A stretch of DNA of 64,000 nucleotides from Hysterangium stoloniferum (taxonomy: Eukaryota; Basidiomycota; Agaricomycetes; Hysterangiales; Hysterangiaceae). The DNA is taken from the NCBI GenBank assembly GCA_015178975.1, contig WHVD01000004.1:372001-436000 (forward strand), in the 5' to 3' direction. Made by a program: the position numbers and the translations under genes. Below the pieces are notes generated by a model, which worked only from the letters and a program-made list of their open reading frames with translations, was not told where the DNA came from and made no database searches. Of this stretch, positions 47,697 through 58,208 are shown piece after piece; within the stretch, counting starts at the first letter, position 1; each line of letters starts with the position of its first letter.

Positions 47697-48838
47697 GCTG
47701 ATCAATGTAATGCCCCCACGGGAAGGCATGATTGGCGTAAAATGCAAATGCAAATGCGTTGCATTATTGGTAAGTCTCTGTGATTCCCGTATCGCATCTC
47801 ATAACTTCTGAAAGGAGTATGATCGTATATGCCTATGGCATTAGTTAAGCAGACCTACACTGTCTCAATGACAGATACTTTATTGGTAAGTGTTCAGATA
47901 AATGGACGGAGGATATATGTGAGCACCGAAGTCCTTCGACCAAAAACAGGTTCATTCTCTCTTGCTTTTTTTTTCTTCCCTTGGGAAAGGGTATGTAAGT
48001 TTGTGCCCTCCCTATCGACAAATCACCGCCGTTCTGGGAGACTCGACTTTTATAATAATAATAAAATAAACTTTGAACAAGTATATACTGATCCAACTTC
48101 TCCTTCCGAATATTAAACTTAAAGGAAAAGGAGTTGATAACGACTAGTCGGCTAGAACAACAAATTACTCACAAAGGGAACTTACATAATACCGCTGAGT
48201 GGAGTAACTGGATTTAAGCGCTTGGAAGAAGTCCCCTCGAAATAACCGTAGCCTTATAACACGAACGCTTATAACACTAAAGTGAGATATGTTGTACATT
48301 ACAGCTACATCTGTCGGTATTTTGTTAAGTTTTCGGTGAGGACCTCGATAGTTAACAATGAGTGATATTCGCGTTTGTCTGAGCTCTGTGAAACGCGTAA
48401 GGAAAACTAGCTACAGCGACTGAACTATCCCATAAGCCAGCTAACTAAGCTTCTTGTAAGCCTGGTGGCTTACGACATACTGATTACGTTATCACAGACG
48501 CGCATAGTAGTTTTTTCATATCGTTTTACTTACCGGCACTTGCAATACTTTAACATATCTAATGTATCCTCAGTTGTGGTGGACTTCTTTCATCTCATGT
48601 TTGTAGCTGGATGTCAGCACAATCAGTTTGGTGTCAATACTACACATACTTCTTGTTCAGATAAGGGATTGACCCTTGTAACTTCTTGGAGCCAGTCATC
48701 ATCTTCATCACCTTCATCACCTTCCTGTTCTTCACCTGTATCATCTTCTGCCCTTTCTTGTCTTAATAATACATTGGGAGCATGATTGTAAGGCTGTCAT
48801 CAATCAGCCTCACTGAGTGTCTGCAGGTCACACAAGTT
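47697..48838. other. spacer between the duplication and the retroelement nest
   Basis: A 95-codon plus-strand frame (47829-48116) overlaps an 83-codon minus-strand frame, and neither shows a recognised domain. From about 48790 the sequence (CTGTCATCAATCAGCCTCAC) matches the gag-like element at about 33527. At 48700-48735 there is a short ATCACCTTC repeat. Confidence 0.45.
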
Positions 48839-48843
48839 GAGAG

Positions 48844-49220
48844 TGTTAGAAAGTAAGACTAATAATAAACTCAGTCTCATATATGGGTATAATGGACTAG
48901 TATATAAAATACCTAATAATAAACTAAAGTACATGTAAGTATACCAAAACGCATAAATAAAAGTAAAGCGGCTCACCTCAGTCTCGTATATGGGTATAAC
49001 GGACTGAGGTGTGGATACGTTCTGGCTACAGTATATATACTGAATATATCAATTAGTGATAGGAACCAAGGAAATAAGGGGAATATGAGATAAAGAGAGC
49101 AACGAGACATGCGGCTACACCTTGGTTCCTTATGTGTCCACGTGGTCTCTTATTACTTCGACCCTGCATACTCTTGTTCATCCAAATATAGCAAGGGAGG
49201 TTCTACGGTGTTATCCAACA
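48844..49220 (+). mobile_element. solo LTR, TGTTAGAAAG...TATCCAACA
   Basis: 377 bp flanked by GAGAG (48839-48843, 49221-49225). The empty site CACACAAGTTGAGAGGACCATGC is present at about 31364-31386. It carries the same CACCTCAGT...ACTGAGGTG hairpin as the LTR at 40401-40770, from which it differs by roughly 20 percent. Confidence 0.85.
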
Positions 49221-49334
49221 GAGAGGACCATGCTATACTGTTCAGAACAGAACAGCTATGATGGTAGTACAGGAAAAATGTATGCTTATCTAACATAGTT
49301 AAAGGTCTGCTTGTTAAAAGTGTAGAAAATGAAT

Positions 49335-49405
49335 GGCCAGACTGGGGATTGAACCCAGGGCTTCTGCATATATAGCAGGGGTGTTAACCATTACACCACC
49401 TGACC
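49335..49405 (-). tRNA. tRNA-like gene inside LTR 1 of the miniature element
   Basis: 71 nt reading GGTCAGGTGGTGTAATGGTT on the minus strand. All seven acceptor pairs form (GGTCAGG with TCTGGCC, two wobble). The D stem is GTGT/ACAC and the T arm CTGGG-TTCAATC-CCCAG is perfect. A box TGGTGTAATGG and B box GGTTCAATCCC fit the Pol III consensus. The anticodon stem CCTGC/GCAGA has a mismatch and the loop TATATAT lacks the universal U33, so decoding is doubtful though transcription is plausible. Confidence 0.6.
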
Positions 49406-49617
49406 CTGGGAAGCACTGCTAGCATTACTCAATCTAACACACTCCCTTAATGCTAGCACTCAACTATACTATAAGCAGATATAGGTCCTCTCTGGCTCTT
49501 TTGTCCAGACTTGTCCACTATACCACACACAAATATAGCTGTTCACTCTACACACAGGAACCATGCCCTATAGCACACAGCGGGGCCCATAACCTGTTAA
49601 AAGTGTAGAAAATGAAT

Positions 49618-49688
49618 GGCCAGACTGGGGATTGAACCCAGGGCTTCTGCATATATAGCAGGGGTGTTAACCATTACACCACCTGACC
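49618..49688 (-). tRNA. tRNA-like gene inside LTR 2 of the miniature element
   Basis: Identical to the copy at 49335-49405, as expected for LTRs copied from one template. Same intact acceptor, D and T arms, same atypical anticodon loop. Confidence 0.6.
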
Positions 49689-49727
49689 CTGGGAAGCACT
49701 GCTAGCATTACTCAATCTAACACTGCT

Positions 49728-50015
49728 ATAGTATGCCTGGGGGGAATCTAAGCCAATTTTCTGACTGGATTGTATGTACAACATCTGCCAGTTTAAATAG
49801 ACCGTGGAGTGAATGTCATACTGAATCCAGTAATGATGAAATGAAACGAGCAAAACATAAGATGGGAATAGTAAACACCAAATTGGTGTTAGGAACGGGA
49901 TGGAACAGAGGGAAGTCCGAATAGTGACAAATCATAAACCATAATGGGAAATGGAGTGGGAGCAGAGTCTGAATCGTGACAGGTCATTTGACTAAAACAG
50001 GAATGGGGCTCTGTT
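49728..50015 (-). mobile_element. diverged LTR fragment related to 29980-30250
   Basis: The reverse complement resembles the middle of the 818-bp LTR (for example AACACCAATTTGGTGTTTAC, also GACTGGATTGTATGTACAAC in reverse). It ends at the junction with block B at about 50015. It is a truncated, older copy. Confidence 0.55.
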
Positions 50016-50027
50016 AGAGAAGGGACT

Positions 50028-51300
50028 TTGTACAAAGGTGCAATGGATGAGTGGAGCCAATCAAGGAAGTGAGAAGTAGTGATTGGTCAAGGGAAGCATG
50101 GGAAGGGGTAGGGATCAGACTAGAACTACTGTAAATACAATGTAACAAAGGTATTCTAGAGGGTTTTGAGGTGGCAAATAATATTTACATGTAGAATGGG
50201 TGATGGGAGAGTGTCAGGATAGAATGACAAAAAGGGAAAACCATAGTGAACCAGGTATTGGGGTGCTATGGGCAGTGATACCATAGTCAGGGGTACTAAT
50301 AGTGGGACACTGGAGGGTGGGAGAGTAAAATGAGGTTGTGGGGGGTTGAATGACTAGAATCCTAACAGTGAGGTGGCAAATAAAGCATAAAAATAGAGCA
50401 AGTAATGGGAGAGTGTCAGGATGGAGATGGGATGGGATGACCAAAAAGGTAATCTACAGAGAAACATGTGTCAGGATGCCACAGGTGGTGACACCGTGGT
50501 TGGGGATACCAATAGCAGAGTGCCAGATGAGGGTAAAACCAAGTTGCAGGGGTCCAAAATGATAGGATCCTAACAGTAACCCCCCATTAGGTCAAAAACC
50601 TTTGAGACCTTTCTAGGAAATGATGTTGGGGTGCCTCATGCACTTGCTTGGGTAAATATCTGCACCTATGATTATTAGTCAAAACAGGCATTGAGAGAAT
50701 ATAAAATTTTTGAAAATTCAAGTTTTTTATTCATTGCCTCTTGTCTTTTGTTAGGATCCTAGTCATTTGGCCCCCTGTGACATTGTTTTACCTTCCCCAA
50801 CCTCTAACATCCTGCTATCAGTACCCCTGACCATGGTGCACTGCCTGCAGCATTGACACTTGGTTCACTATAGCTTTCCCTTTTTGCCATCCCATCCATC
50901 TCCATCCTGACACTCTCCCATCACCTGTTTTATGTGTAAACATTATTTGCCACCTCATACCCTTTAGAATACTTTTGTTACATCATATTTAGTTCCAGTT
51001 TGATCCCTACTCCTTCCTGTGCTTCCTTTGACTTGTCACTACCTCTTGCTTCCTTGATTGGACCTCCACTCATCCATTATACCTTAGTATAAAGTTCTTA
51101 CCATGTATGCTACTACTCTTCAGTTCTAATATTGACTTAGATTACCCCCATTTAGCCTTCAGCCACCTTACTCCCTCTCTAATATCCTGTAAGGCATTGT
51201 CAGCAAGTGTTAGGACTGGACAACCTGCCACCCAGACCTTCATTACATGTCTCCATCACTCCCTTTCATACAAATTGGTGACCTAACCCTGCTTGGAGAT
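50028..51300. repeat. inverted pair of LTR-like units (block B)
   Basis: Collinear with 35330-36600. It retains TAACAGTAACCCCCCATTAG at about 50570 and the forward unit TGTTAGGATCCTAGTCATTT at about 50751. It lacks the insertion found at 36611-38117. Confidence 0.6.
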
Positions 51301-51444
51301 CCTAGCTCTCATGCTATATGAAATATCTGCCCCAATCAGCTTTGGTACCTGGTTGTTAATTAGTTTATTATGTTCCATGTGTTTGTTCCTGGATTCATCT
51401 TGGACTTTCCCCAGACTTGGGTCACCCCTGCCCATTTCCTGTCT

Positions 51445-51819
51445 CACTGAAGGCACTCCAAGGTTTTTGGAGCTTGAAAACTTTCCAAAAATCTTAATAT
51501 TTGGCCAAATTGCCTAAGAATTTTTTGAACTGATGAACTGTTTGAAAATTTTAATTTTTAGGAGGATTTTCCAAAGTGAAAAATCATATATGAAAACCTT
51601 GCAAAATTTGTAACAGGAAACTCTGATTGATGATGTTTCTTCAGAGTTCTTGATGAAGATCTTTAGGGGTTTCAGATTTGATTTTCCACCTTGAAAAAAG
51701 CTATTAAAATTTGAAAATTTCAAATACTTTGCCAGTTAAAAAAATGTTTAAAAAATTTGGCCAAATATCAAGATTTTCAGATGGTTCTCCACTCCAAAAA
51801 CCTTGGGTTGTCTCCAGTG
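51445..51819. mobile_element. palindromic CACTG-end MITE, copy 3
   Basis: 375 bp, flanked by TCT (51442-51444, 51820-51822). It is the orthologue of copy 1 in block B: same target, same duplication. It starts CACTGAAGGCACTCCAAGG and ends CTTGGGTTGTCTCCAGTG; the halves are complementary. Confidence 0.8.
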
Positions 51820-52087
51820 TCTTCTGTTCCACCTGTTTGTTTACTGTATCCATTCTGCCAGGATTGTAGTATGACTCATCTATAAAAACTAGACCAATTT
51901 GTATTTACAATCCAATCAGAAAATCAACTAAGTTACCCCTGTACCTTCCATCATCTAAAACTCTATTTGTACCCTTGGAACCTGTGGGCCCTCTGCTTGT
52001 GAGTCTCCCCATCCCTCTCCTCCCACTTACTATCCTTTTTGTCCTCTCAGACTCCCTGGGCCCCCCATTCATCCTATCCAAAATTGG

Positions 52088-52679
52088 TGTTATGACCTGT
52101 TCCCGGATGTTTCAATATCTGACTTCCAACCTCCAACTTCCAACCTCCAACCTCCAACCTCTGACTTCCGACTTCTGACCTCCGACTATGGAACATCATA
52201 GTTACCATATCTTCCACATTCTTCCCTTGTTCCACATTTGGTAATTTGTCCATTGACAAGTATTCACTCGTTTGTCTATTATATTTCCGTTTCGGATTAT
52301 TGTCTCCCCGATATGTCTTATTGTATTCCTGTTTCAGAATACTTCTATTTCCATTTTATTATGGTCTTAGTTTGTAGTACAATAACGAGAAGACTTATAT
52401 TGGTTTCCACAAATTTGTACTTTACTTTAGATCTGATATCAACTTAGTTTCTTATTCCCTCTTCCGTCTTTTTGTACGCTCAATATTCAGAACTCTTTGG
52501 AACTCTGAATATCTGCATCTTCCATTGTAAGTCTCACCTCTGAAATTAAGGACTTTGAGTGTTTGCGTAGAGGTGCAGCACATAAGCTGAAGCCAATGTC
52601 CTGACCCTATCTGATAGTTCCCGACTTCCCAGTGACTTTCTGATAGTTCTGGAATACGTTTCCGACACGGCACTTAACA
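52088..52679 (+). repeat. 5' LTR of the gypsy element
   Basis: 592 bp, TGTTATGACCTGTTCCC...CGGCACTTAACA. It contains a short run of CTCCAACTTCCAAC-like units at about 52126-52190, where copies differ in unit number. Confidence 0.8.
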
Positions 52680-52713
52680 GTATATTAGATCTTAATTCTG
52701 TGACTCCCTCATC

Positions 52714-53908
52714 ATGGGTCCCAAACACAAAGCTGCCGAAGGAGCATCTCAACTTCAATCCCTGTTGCAACTTTATCCCACCCAACCCAAAACCCCAAAT
52801 CAGCCAACAACATCAGCTTCCACCGAAGAAGTTACTGAGGTAACAAAGGATCCCAACAATCCCAACACTTCTGACAATGAAGCAGAAGATCAGCCAGTGA
52901 CATTGAAAAAGAAATCTTCCAATGAACCAACTGAAATGTTGTTTATCAACTCCATTGTGAAATTCGCTGACTATTTGAAATCTGCTGAGGATAGTAAAGA
53001 ATCATCCCGCACCAGAGTCAAAGAACCCAAACCATTTACCGGCATGGATCCGAAAAAATTGAAGAATTTCCTTCTCCAATGCCGTTTCAGTTTCTGTGAT
53101 CGACCCGCTGCATTTAAATCTGACAGTCGAAAAGTCAATTTTGTGCTCTCTTATCTCAAGGATACCGCTCAGGATTGGTTTGAACCTGGACTATCTGGAA
53201 TATCCAACGAGACACCCGTATGGCTCAATGACTGGGACACATTTGTGGAAGAACTGGAAACTAATTTCAGACCTTACGATCAATCCAGCGAAGTGGAAAA
53301 TGAATTAATGACGCCTAAGATGAAGGACAATCAACAAGTCTCCGATTATCTCATCAAGTTCAATACCCTCACCACACGATGTGGATGGGATGATTCTGCC
53401 CTCAGACACCATTTCTATATGGGACTTCCATCATGCCTTAAAGATGAGATGTGCAAAGATGGAAAGCTGAAAACTCTCCAACTCATGTGGATTAAAGCTC
53501 AGACATCTGATGCCCGTTATTGGGAACAAAAAGCTGAGGTCTCCCGAGAGAATCAGATGGAACATTCTCAGAACAACAAGGTCTTCCAGCAACAATTCAG
53601 GGAATAATACTGGCAACTCTGGCACTAATACTGGCAAATCAAACTCTGATCTGAAAAAAGACAAGAAATCCAACAAGGATAAACAGTCAACTTCCGACAA
53701 ACCTGACATTTCCCATTTGTTAGGCACCGACGGTAAACTCACCCTGAAGGAGAAACAACGATGTATGGACAACGACCTCTGCCTTTTCTGTGGGAAAGGC
53801 GGACACAAGGTTTCCGACTGTACCATTAAATCTAACTCTTCCAAAGCCCACGCAGCAACTTCCATTACATCTAAGGAAAAACCCGCTGCAGAGTCGAAAA
53901 AAGAGTAA
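52714..53908 (+). pseudogene. gypsy gag (capsid and nucleocapsid), frame broken
   Basis: The frame opens MGPKHKAAEGASQLQSLLQL and runs 297 codons to 53607, covering an acidic N-terminus and the gag domain (KPFTGMDPKKLKNFLLQCRF, DTAQDWFEPGLSGI, FRPYDQSSEVENELMTPKMK). Coding then switches to another frame (ends 53908) carrying an Asn/Ser/Lys-rich stretch and the zinc knuckle CLFCGKGGHKVSDC, which is a complete CCHC. A small indel near 53560 therefore separates capsid from nucleocapsid. Confidence 0.8.
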
Positions 53909-55129
53909 GCAACCCTCCAGAATCTGCATGGACAGAGGGTTGCATTGACTCTCTCCGTGTTTCCAAGATTATCCATCTCAATGCGTCTGTTCTCTCTAAT
54001 CCCAATTCATTATTTGTAAAACTTGTCTCTGACCTTCTTGGAAATTTAGTGTTCCGAGCTCTGATAGATTCTGGCTCCACACACTGTTTAGTAGATACCA
54101 CCTTTTCCATGAAACATAATCTGAAACTCCATTCTGTTCCCGCAATTTCTTTGCGTCTGTTTGACGGCACTAGCAATACAGCAATTACCCAAGCCTGCGA
54201 CATGTCTATCCAGTTCCCATGTGGAACATCCCAGACGGTTACTTTTTTTTTGTAACACAGTTGGACTCTAGCTGTTCAGTAGTTCTTGGATACAACTGGC
54301 TCATCTGATATAATCCATTGATTGACTGGGTATTGGGCAGTATTAATTTCTGGATTCCCAACACTTCCATTCCTCCTGCAGCATCTTTTCCGGCCAAAGC
54401 CTTTTCGGCCTCAACGGCACCTCCGGCTTCTACTGAAACCTCCGCACCTCCAAAAATCTCTCTCATCAACGCTTTGGCATTTGTTAGAGTGAGTAAACTG
54501 GACGGATCACAGTGTTTTTCGATCAGCTTAAAAGTTGATGAAGCATCTGGACATTTTGCAACTCTAGAACTATCTGAGCTAAAAGCCGACCTGGAAGGAG
54601 TTCCTGAAAAATACCATGATTTTGCAGACATTTTCAGTAAGCAAAAAGCTGACCAGCTTGCACCACATAGGCCCTACAACTTAAAAATTGATATTGAGCC
54701 CAGTTCAAACCCTCCATTAGGACCTATTTACCCATTATCCCAATCAGAACTTTCGTCTATTTGGGAGTTCCTGGATGAACATCTGTCGATAGGTTTTATC
54801 CATCCCTCAAAGTCTCTGTATGGAGCACCCATCCTTTTCATCAGAAAGAAGGATGGCTCCCTTCAACTCTGTGCCGATTTCAGAGGATTAAATTCCATCA
54901 CACGGAAAGGTAAGTATCCACTTCCACTCATTACCAATTTACTCAATGCCCCACGGAAAGCTCGGATCTACACCAAAATAGACCTCAAACACGCCTATCA
55001 TTTGGTCCAAATTGCCGAGGGTGATGAATGGAAAACTGCTTTTCGGACTCGCTATGGATCCTTTGAATGGTTGGTTATGCTGTTCAGCCTTACCAATGCC
55101 CCTTCTGCTTTTCAACGTTTGTTAATGAT

Positions 55130-55673
55130 TGTTATGACCCATTCCCGGATGTTTCAATATCCGACTCCCGATCTCCGACTATGGAACATCATAGTTACCG
55201 TATCTTCTGCATCCTTCCCTTGTTCCACATTTGGTAATTTGTCTGTTGACAAGTATTCACTCGTTTGTCTATTATATTCCCATTTCAGAATATTGTCTCC
55301 CCAATATGTCCTATTGTATTTCCGTTTTCAGAATACTTCCGTTTCCATCTTATTATGGTCTCAGTTTGTAGTACAATAACAAGAAGACTTATATTAGTTT
55401 CCACGAATTTGTATTTTACCTTAGATCTGATATCGACTTAGTTTCTTATTCCTTCTTCCATCTTTCTGTATGCTCAATATTCGGAACTCTTCGGAACTCT
55501 GAATATCTGTATCTTCCATTGTAAGTCTCACCTCTGAAATTAAGGACTTTGAGCATTTGCGTAGAGGCGCAGCACATAAGCTGAAGCCAACGTCCTGACC
55601 CTATCTGACAGTTCCCAACTTTCCGGTGACTTTCCGATAGTTCTGGAATAAGTTCCCGACACGGCACTTAACA
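55130..55673 (+). mobile_element. solo LTR inserted in the gypsy reverse transcriptase
   Basis: 544 bp, TGTTATGACCCATTCCC...CGGCACTTAACA, flanked by ATGAT (55125-55129, 55674-55678). It is the same LTR family as the host element. It interrupts the polymerase just before the YLDD motif. Confidence 0.88.
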
Positions 55674-56865
55674 ATGATATATTTTCCGACATGCTTGACA
55701 TATGTGTTATAGTCTATTTGGACGACATTTTGGTATTTTCCAAGGATCCCGCTCTTCATGATGAACAAGTCCATGAAGTCTTCTGAAGACTCTGCAAAAA
55801 CGGTCTTTTCGCCAATGGTAAAAAATGCTACTTTGACATGGATTCTATTGAATCCTTAGGTTTCATTATTGGACCTGAGGGTCTCCGTATGGACAAACCC
55901 AAGGTTCAAGTTATCCGTGATTGGCCCAAACCACAGAAAGTCAAAGATATTCAGTCATTTTTAGGTTTCGCCAACTTTTACTGTCATTTTATTCAGAATT
56001 ACTTGGATATTACAATACCACTTACTCGTCTTACCTGTAAAACTCAACCATGGGTCTTTGATGACAAATGCTGCTCTGCTTTCCAGACTTTGAAAAATGC
56101 TTTCACTTCCACCCCGATTCTTTCTCATTGGAAACCTGATGTTCCAATTATTGTGGAAACCGATGCTTCTGATTATGCAATTGCCACGATTCTTTCCATT
56201 CAAGATTCCAATGGTGAAATTCATCCAGTCGCATTCCTTTCTTGGACACTTTCAGTATCCAAACTAAACTATGACATTCATGATAAGGAACTTTTGGCAA
56301 TTTTTGAAGCTTTCAAGCATTGGCACCATTATCTTGAAGGTTCCACAACTCCCGTTGATGTTGTTACCCGATCATACAAAGCTCTAATATTTTTCTACCA
56401 CTAAACTTTTGACCTGCCAGCAAGCCCACTGGTCCAAATTCCTTTCCACTTTCAACATGATTATCCATTTCTGACCCAGATGCCTTGGTGGAAAACCAGA
56501 TGCCATGACTTGATGATGGGACGTCTATCCTAAAGAGGGGGAAAGTAACTACACTGTTGTTAATCCATATAACTTGAAACCGGTTTTTACAATGCAACAA
56601 CTTTCCACATCTATTCGAGCGACTTCACTCTACTATCCAATTATGTGTAGCATTATGATTATGGACATTGAGAAATTACATCAAGATATCCTTTCTGCAC
56701 TCACTTCCGATCCGGCTCTCAAGCCACACCTAGAAGTTTCCGATAATTCCGACCAACCCCAATGGTCACAAGACTCTCAAGGTTTTATCCGTCTCGATGG
56801 ACAAATTTACATTCCAGATTCCAACAATCTCTGACTCTGCGTAATTCAGTACAAACACGATCATC

Positions 56866-56925
56866 CAATCTCCAGACATTACGATCCAATCTCCAGACAT
56901 TACGATCTAATCTCCAGACATTACG
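56866..56925 (+). repeat. three 21-bp tandem repeats
   Basis: The unit CCAATCTCCAGACATTACGA occurs about three times with few changes, at the point where integrase similarity ends. It marks a rearranged junction. Confidence 0.7.
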
Positions 56926-56981
56926 GCACTTCCGATATCACGCTCAATTTTGAAATCATACAAGTCAAATTTTATTCGCAA

Positions 56982-58024
56982 CTACTTCAAAGTCTCTGAT
57001 ACCCCAAATCCTCCTTCCGCTTCAACTCCCGTATCATCCGCAATCTCCGCACTTTCCACCATATCCTGCACTTCTTCATCTTCACTTTCTGGCCCTTTTC
57101 CTGACTCCCACCTTTTCTCAACACATTCCGCCAATGGATCATTCGGCTGCTCCCTTGCCTTATCAGAAAACCTCTCAGAAACTGCGATAATACCGATGCT
57201 AACCATTACCTTCTCCAGAAATTCATTTTGTCTCCAGAAATTCTGGGTCAACGAATGGAAACCTTTTTCTTGGATATCATTATGGCACTCCAGTGCATCC
57301 CACATTTTCATAAGTTCCATTCCGATAAAAACCAACGTGTCAACAGTGTCCTTGAGGAGTTCAATGCCCGTACTATCCGTATTTGGCACCTCAGTTTCCA
57401 CAATTTTGGCCACTCCTGAACTTTCCACATCATTAGTTTTCTGAGCCTTCTCACCTTTCAGAACCCTCTTTGTGGTGAGAGTGCACGGAAGTTTGAGAAC
57501 CGTGCAGGGATAGCAAGTTCCGCCCCATTTTACCTTCTGTTTCCAACATGTCATATTCCGAATTGAACAATGATAACACGGACTGTTGTGGACAACTTCC
57601 ATCCATTCCGGAGCCTTGACCTTTTGTTTCTGTTTCGGAAGTTAATCAACTGCCGACCTTTTACAAATGGCACTTACTTTGGGACTTGAAGGCCCAGCCT
57701 CTCCCTCTACCTCCACCTCCACGGCTTTTCACTGTACCCAATAGTTATCAGATGAAAATACAGAAACTTATGGTTTAGACTTACCTTTCCTTCCCTTATC
57801 TCCTTTGCCACTTTTGCCTGCTCTAACTCCCATTTTTCCGCCTCTTCAGCCTCCTTCAACTTCCGCATCAATGCCTTTTCCTCCTCCTCTTGTCCTCATT
57901 TCATCTCCTCCATCCTCTGCCATTTTTGTTGGAGTTCTGTGACCTTCGACATTGTTTGAAGTACGGCCATCTCGGCATCTGAGTCTTCTGGGGTAGTGTT
58001 GAACAATGGCTGATGAATCGACAT
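56982..58024 (-). pseudogene. antisense accessory gene in the gypsy element, Cys-rich, with stops
   Basis: Opposite to pol, a gene-like structure opens MSIHQPLFNTTPEDSDAEMA at 58024. It continues as a Glu/Lys-rich coiled coil, then an acidic segment, and after short introns a 206-codon frame (56982-57602) with CYHCSIRNMTCW and CYPCTVLKLPCT. These two CxxC...C clusters recall zinc-binding proteins encoded by retroelement-associated genes of agaricomycetes, a resemblance from memory. Two TGA codons, after EEMK and at the start of the EKAVEV exon segment, stand where CGA (Arg) would be expected. The function is unknown. Confidence 0.55.
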
Positions 58025-58208
58025 GCAAGTTGTGGATAAAGAAACAAAAACGTTAATTCGAATAATTGGAGGTTTTTATACTCAGAACAGCAGCCGAAAC
58101 TCTCACCTCCAGAATTGTGTAAATTTCACGACACATAACAATCAGCTGTCGCTTCAATCACTCAGTACCTAATCACCTCTATGGGACTTTGGCCTAACAG
58201 GGGGGTAC

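Larger units (their letters stand above)
49312..49722 (-). mobile_element. 411-bp miniature LTR element (TRIM) with a tRNA-like gene in each LTR
   Basis: Two identical 128-bp LTRs (49312-49439, 49595-49722), TGTTAAAAGTGTAG...CAATCTAACA on the plus strand, enclose 155 bp. The element is flanked by CTGCT (49307-49311, 49723-49727). The uninterrupted sequence is present at about 31458 (GGTCTGCTGTAGTATGCC). On the minus strand the interior begins GGTTATGGGCCCCG directly after the LTR, complementary to the anticodon arm of eukaryotic initiator tRNA-Met and so a half-tRNA primer site as in copia-type elements. It ends TTAAGGGAGTG, a polypurine tract. There is no coding capacity. Identical LTRs indicate a recent insertion. 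Confidence 0.9.
53909..56925 (+). pseudogene. gypsy pol (protease, RT, RNase H, integrase remnant), disrupted
   Basis: Protease: FRALIDSGSTHCLVDTTF with the active-site D-S-G (about 54050-54110). Reverse transcriptase: [38 protein letters not shown] and [12 protein letters not shown] up to 55120. The reading then stops at the inserted LTR (55130-55673) and resumes with VIVYLDDILVFSKD, the catalytic YLDD. The RT connection follows (QSFLGFANFYCHFIQNY), then RNase H (VETDASDYAIATILS, KELLAIFEAFKHWHHYLEG). The RNase H tail is frame-shifted at about 56385. Of the integrase only the first zinc-binding stretch (YKHDHPISRHYG) remains before a triple 21-bp repeat at about 56866-56925. The catalytic DDE domain is absent. 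Confidence 0.8.

Noticed and set aside
49335-49688. Two ordinary tandem tRNA genes
   Set aside because: Identity extends over the full 128 bp including TG...CA ends, with a 5-bp target duplication and an empty site elsewhere; the anticodon loop lacks U33. An LTR element explains all of this.
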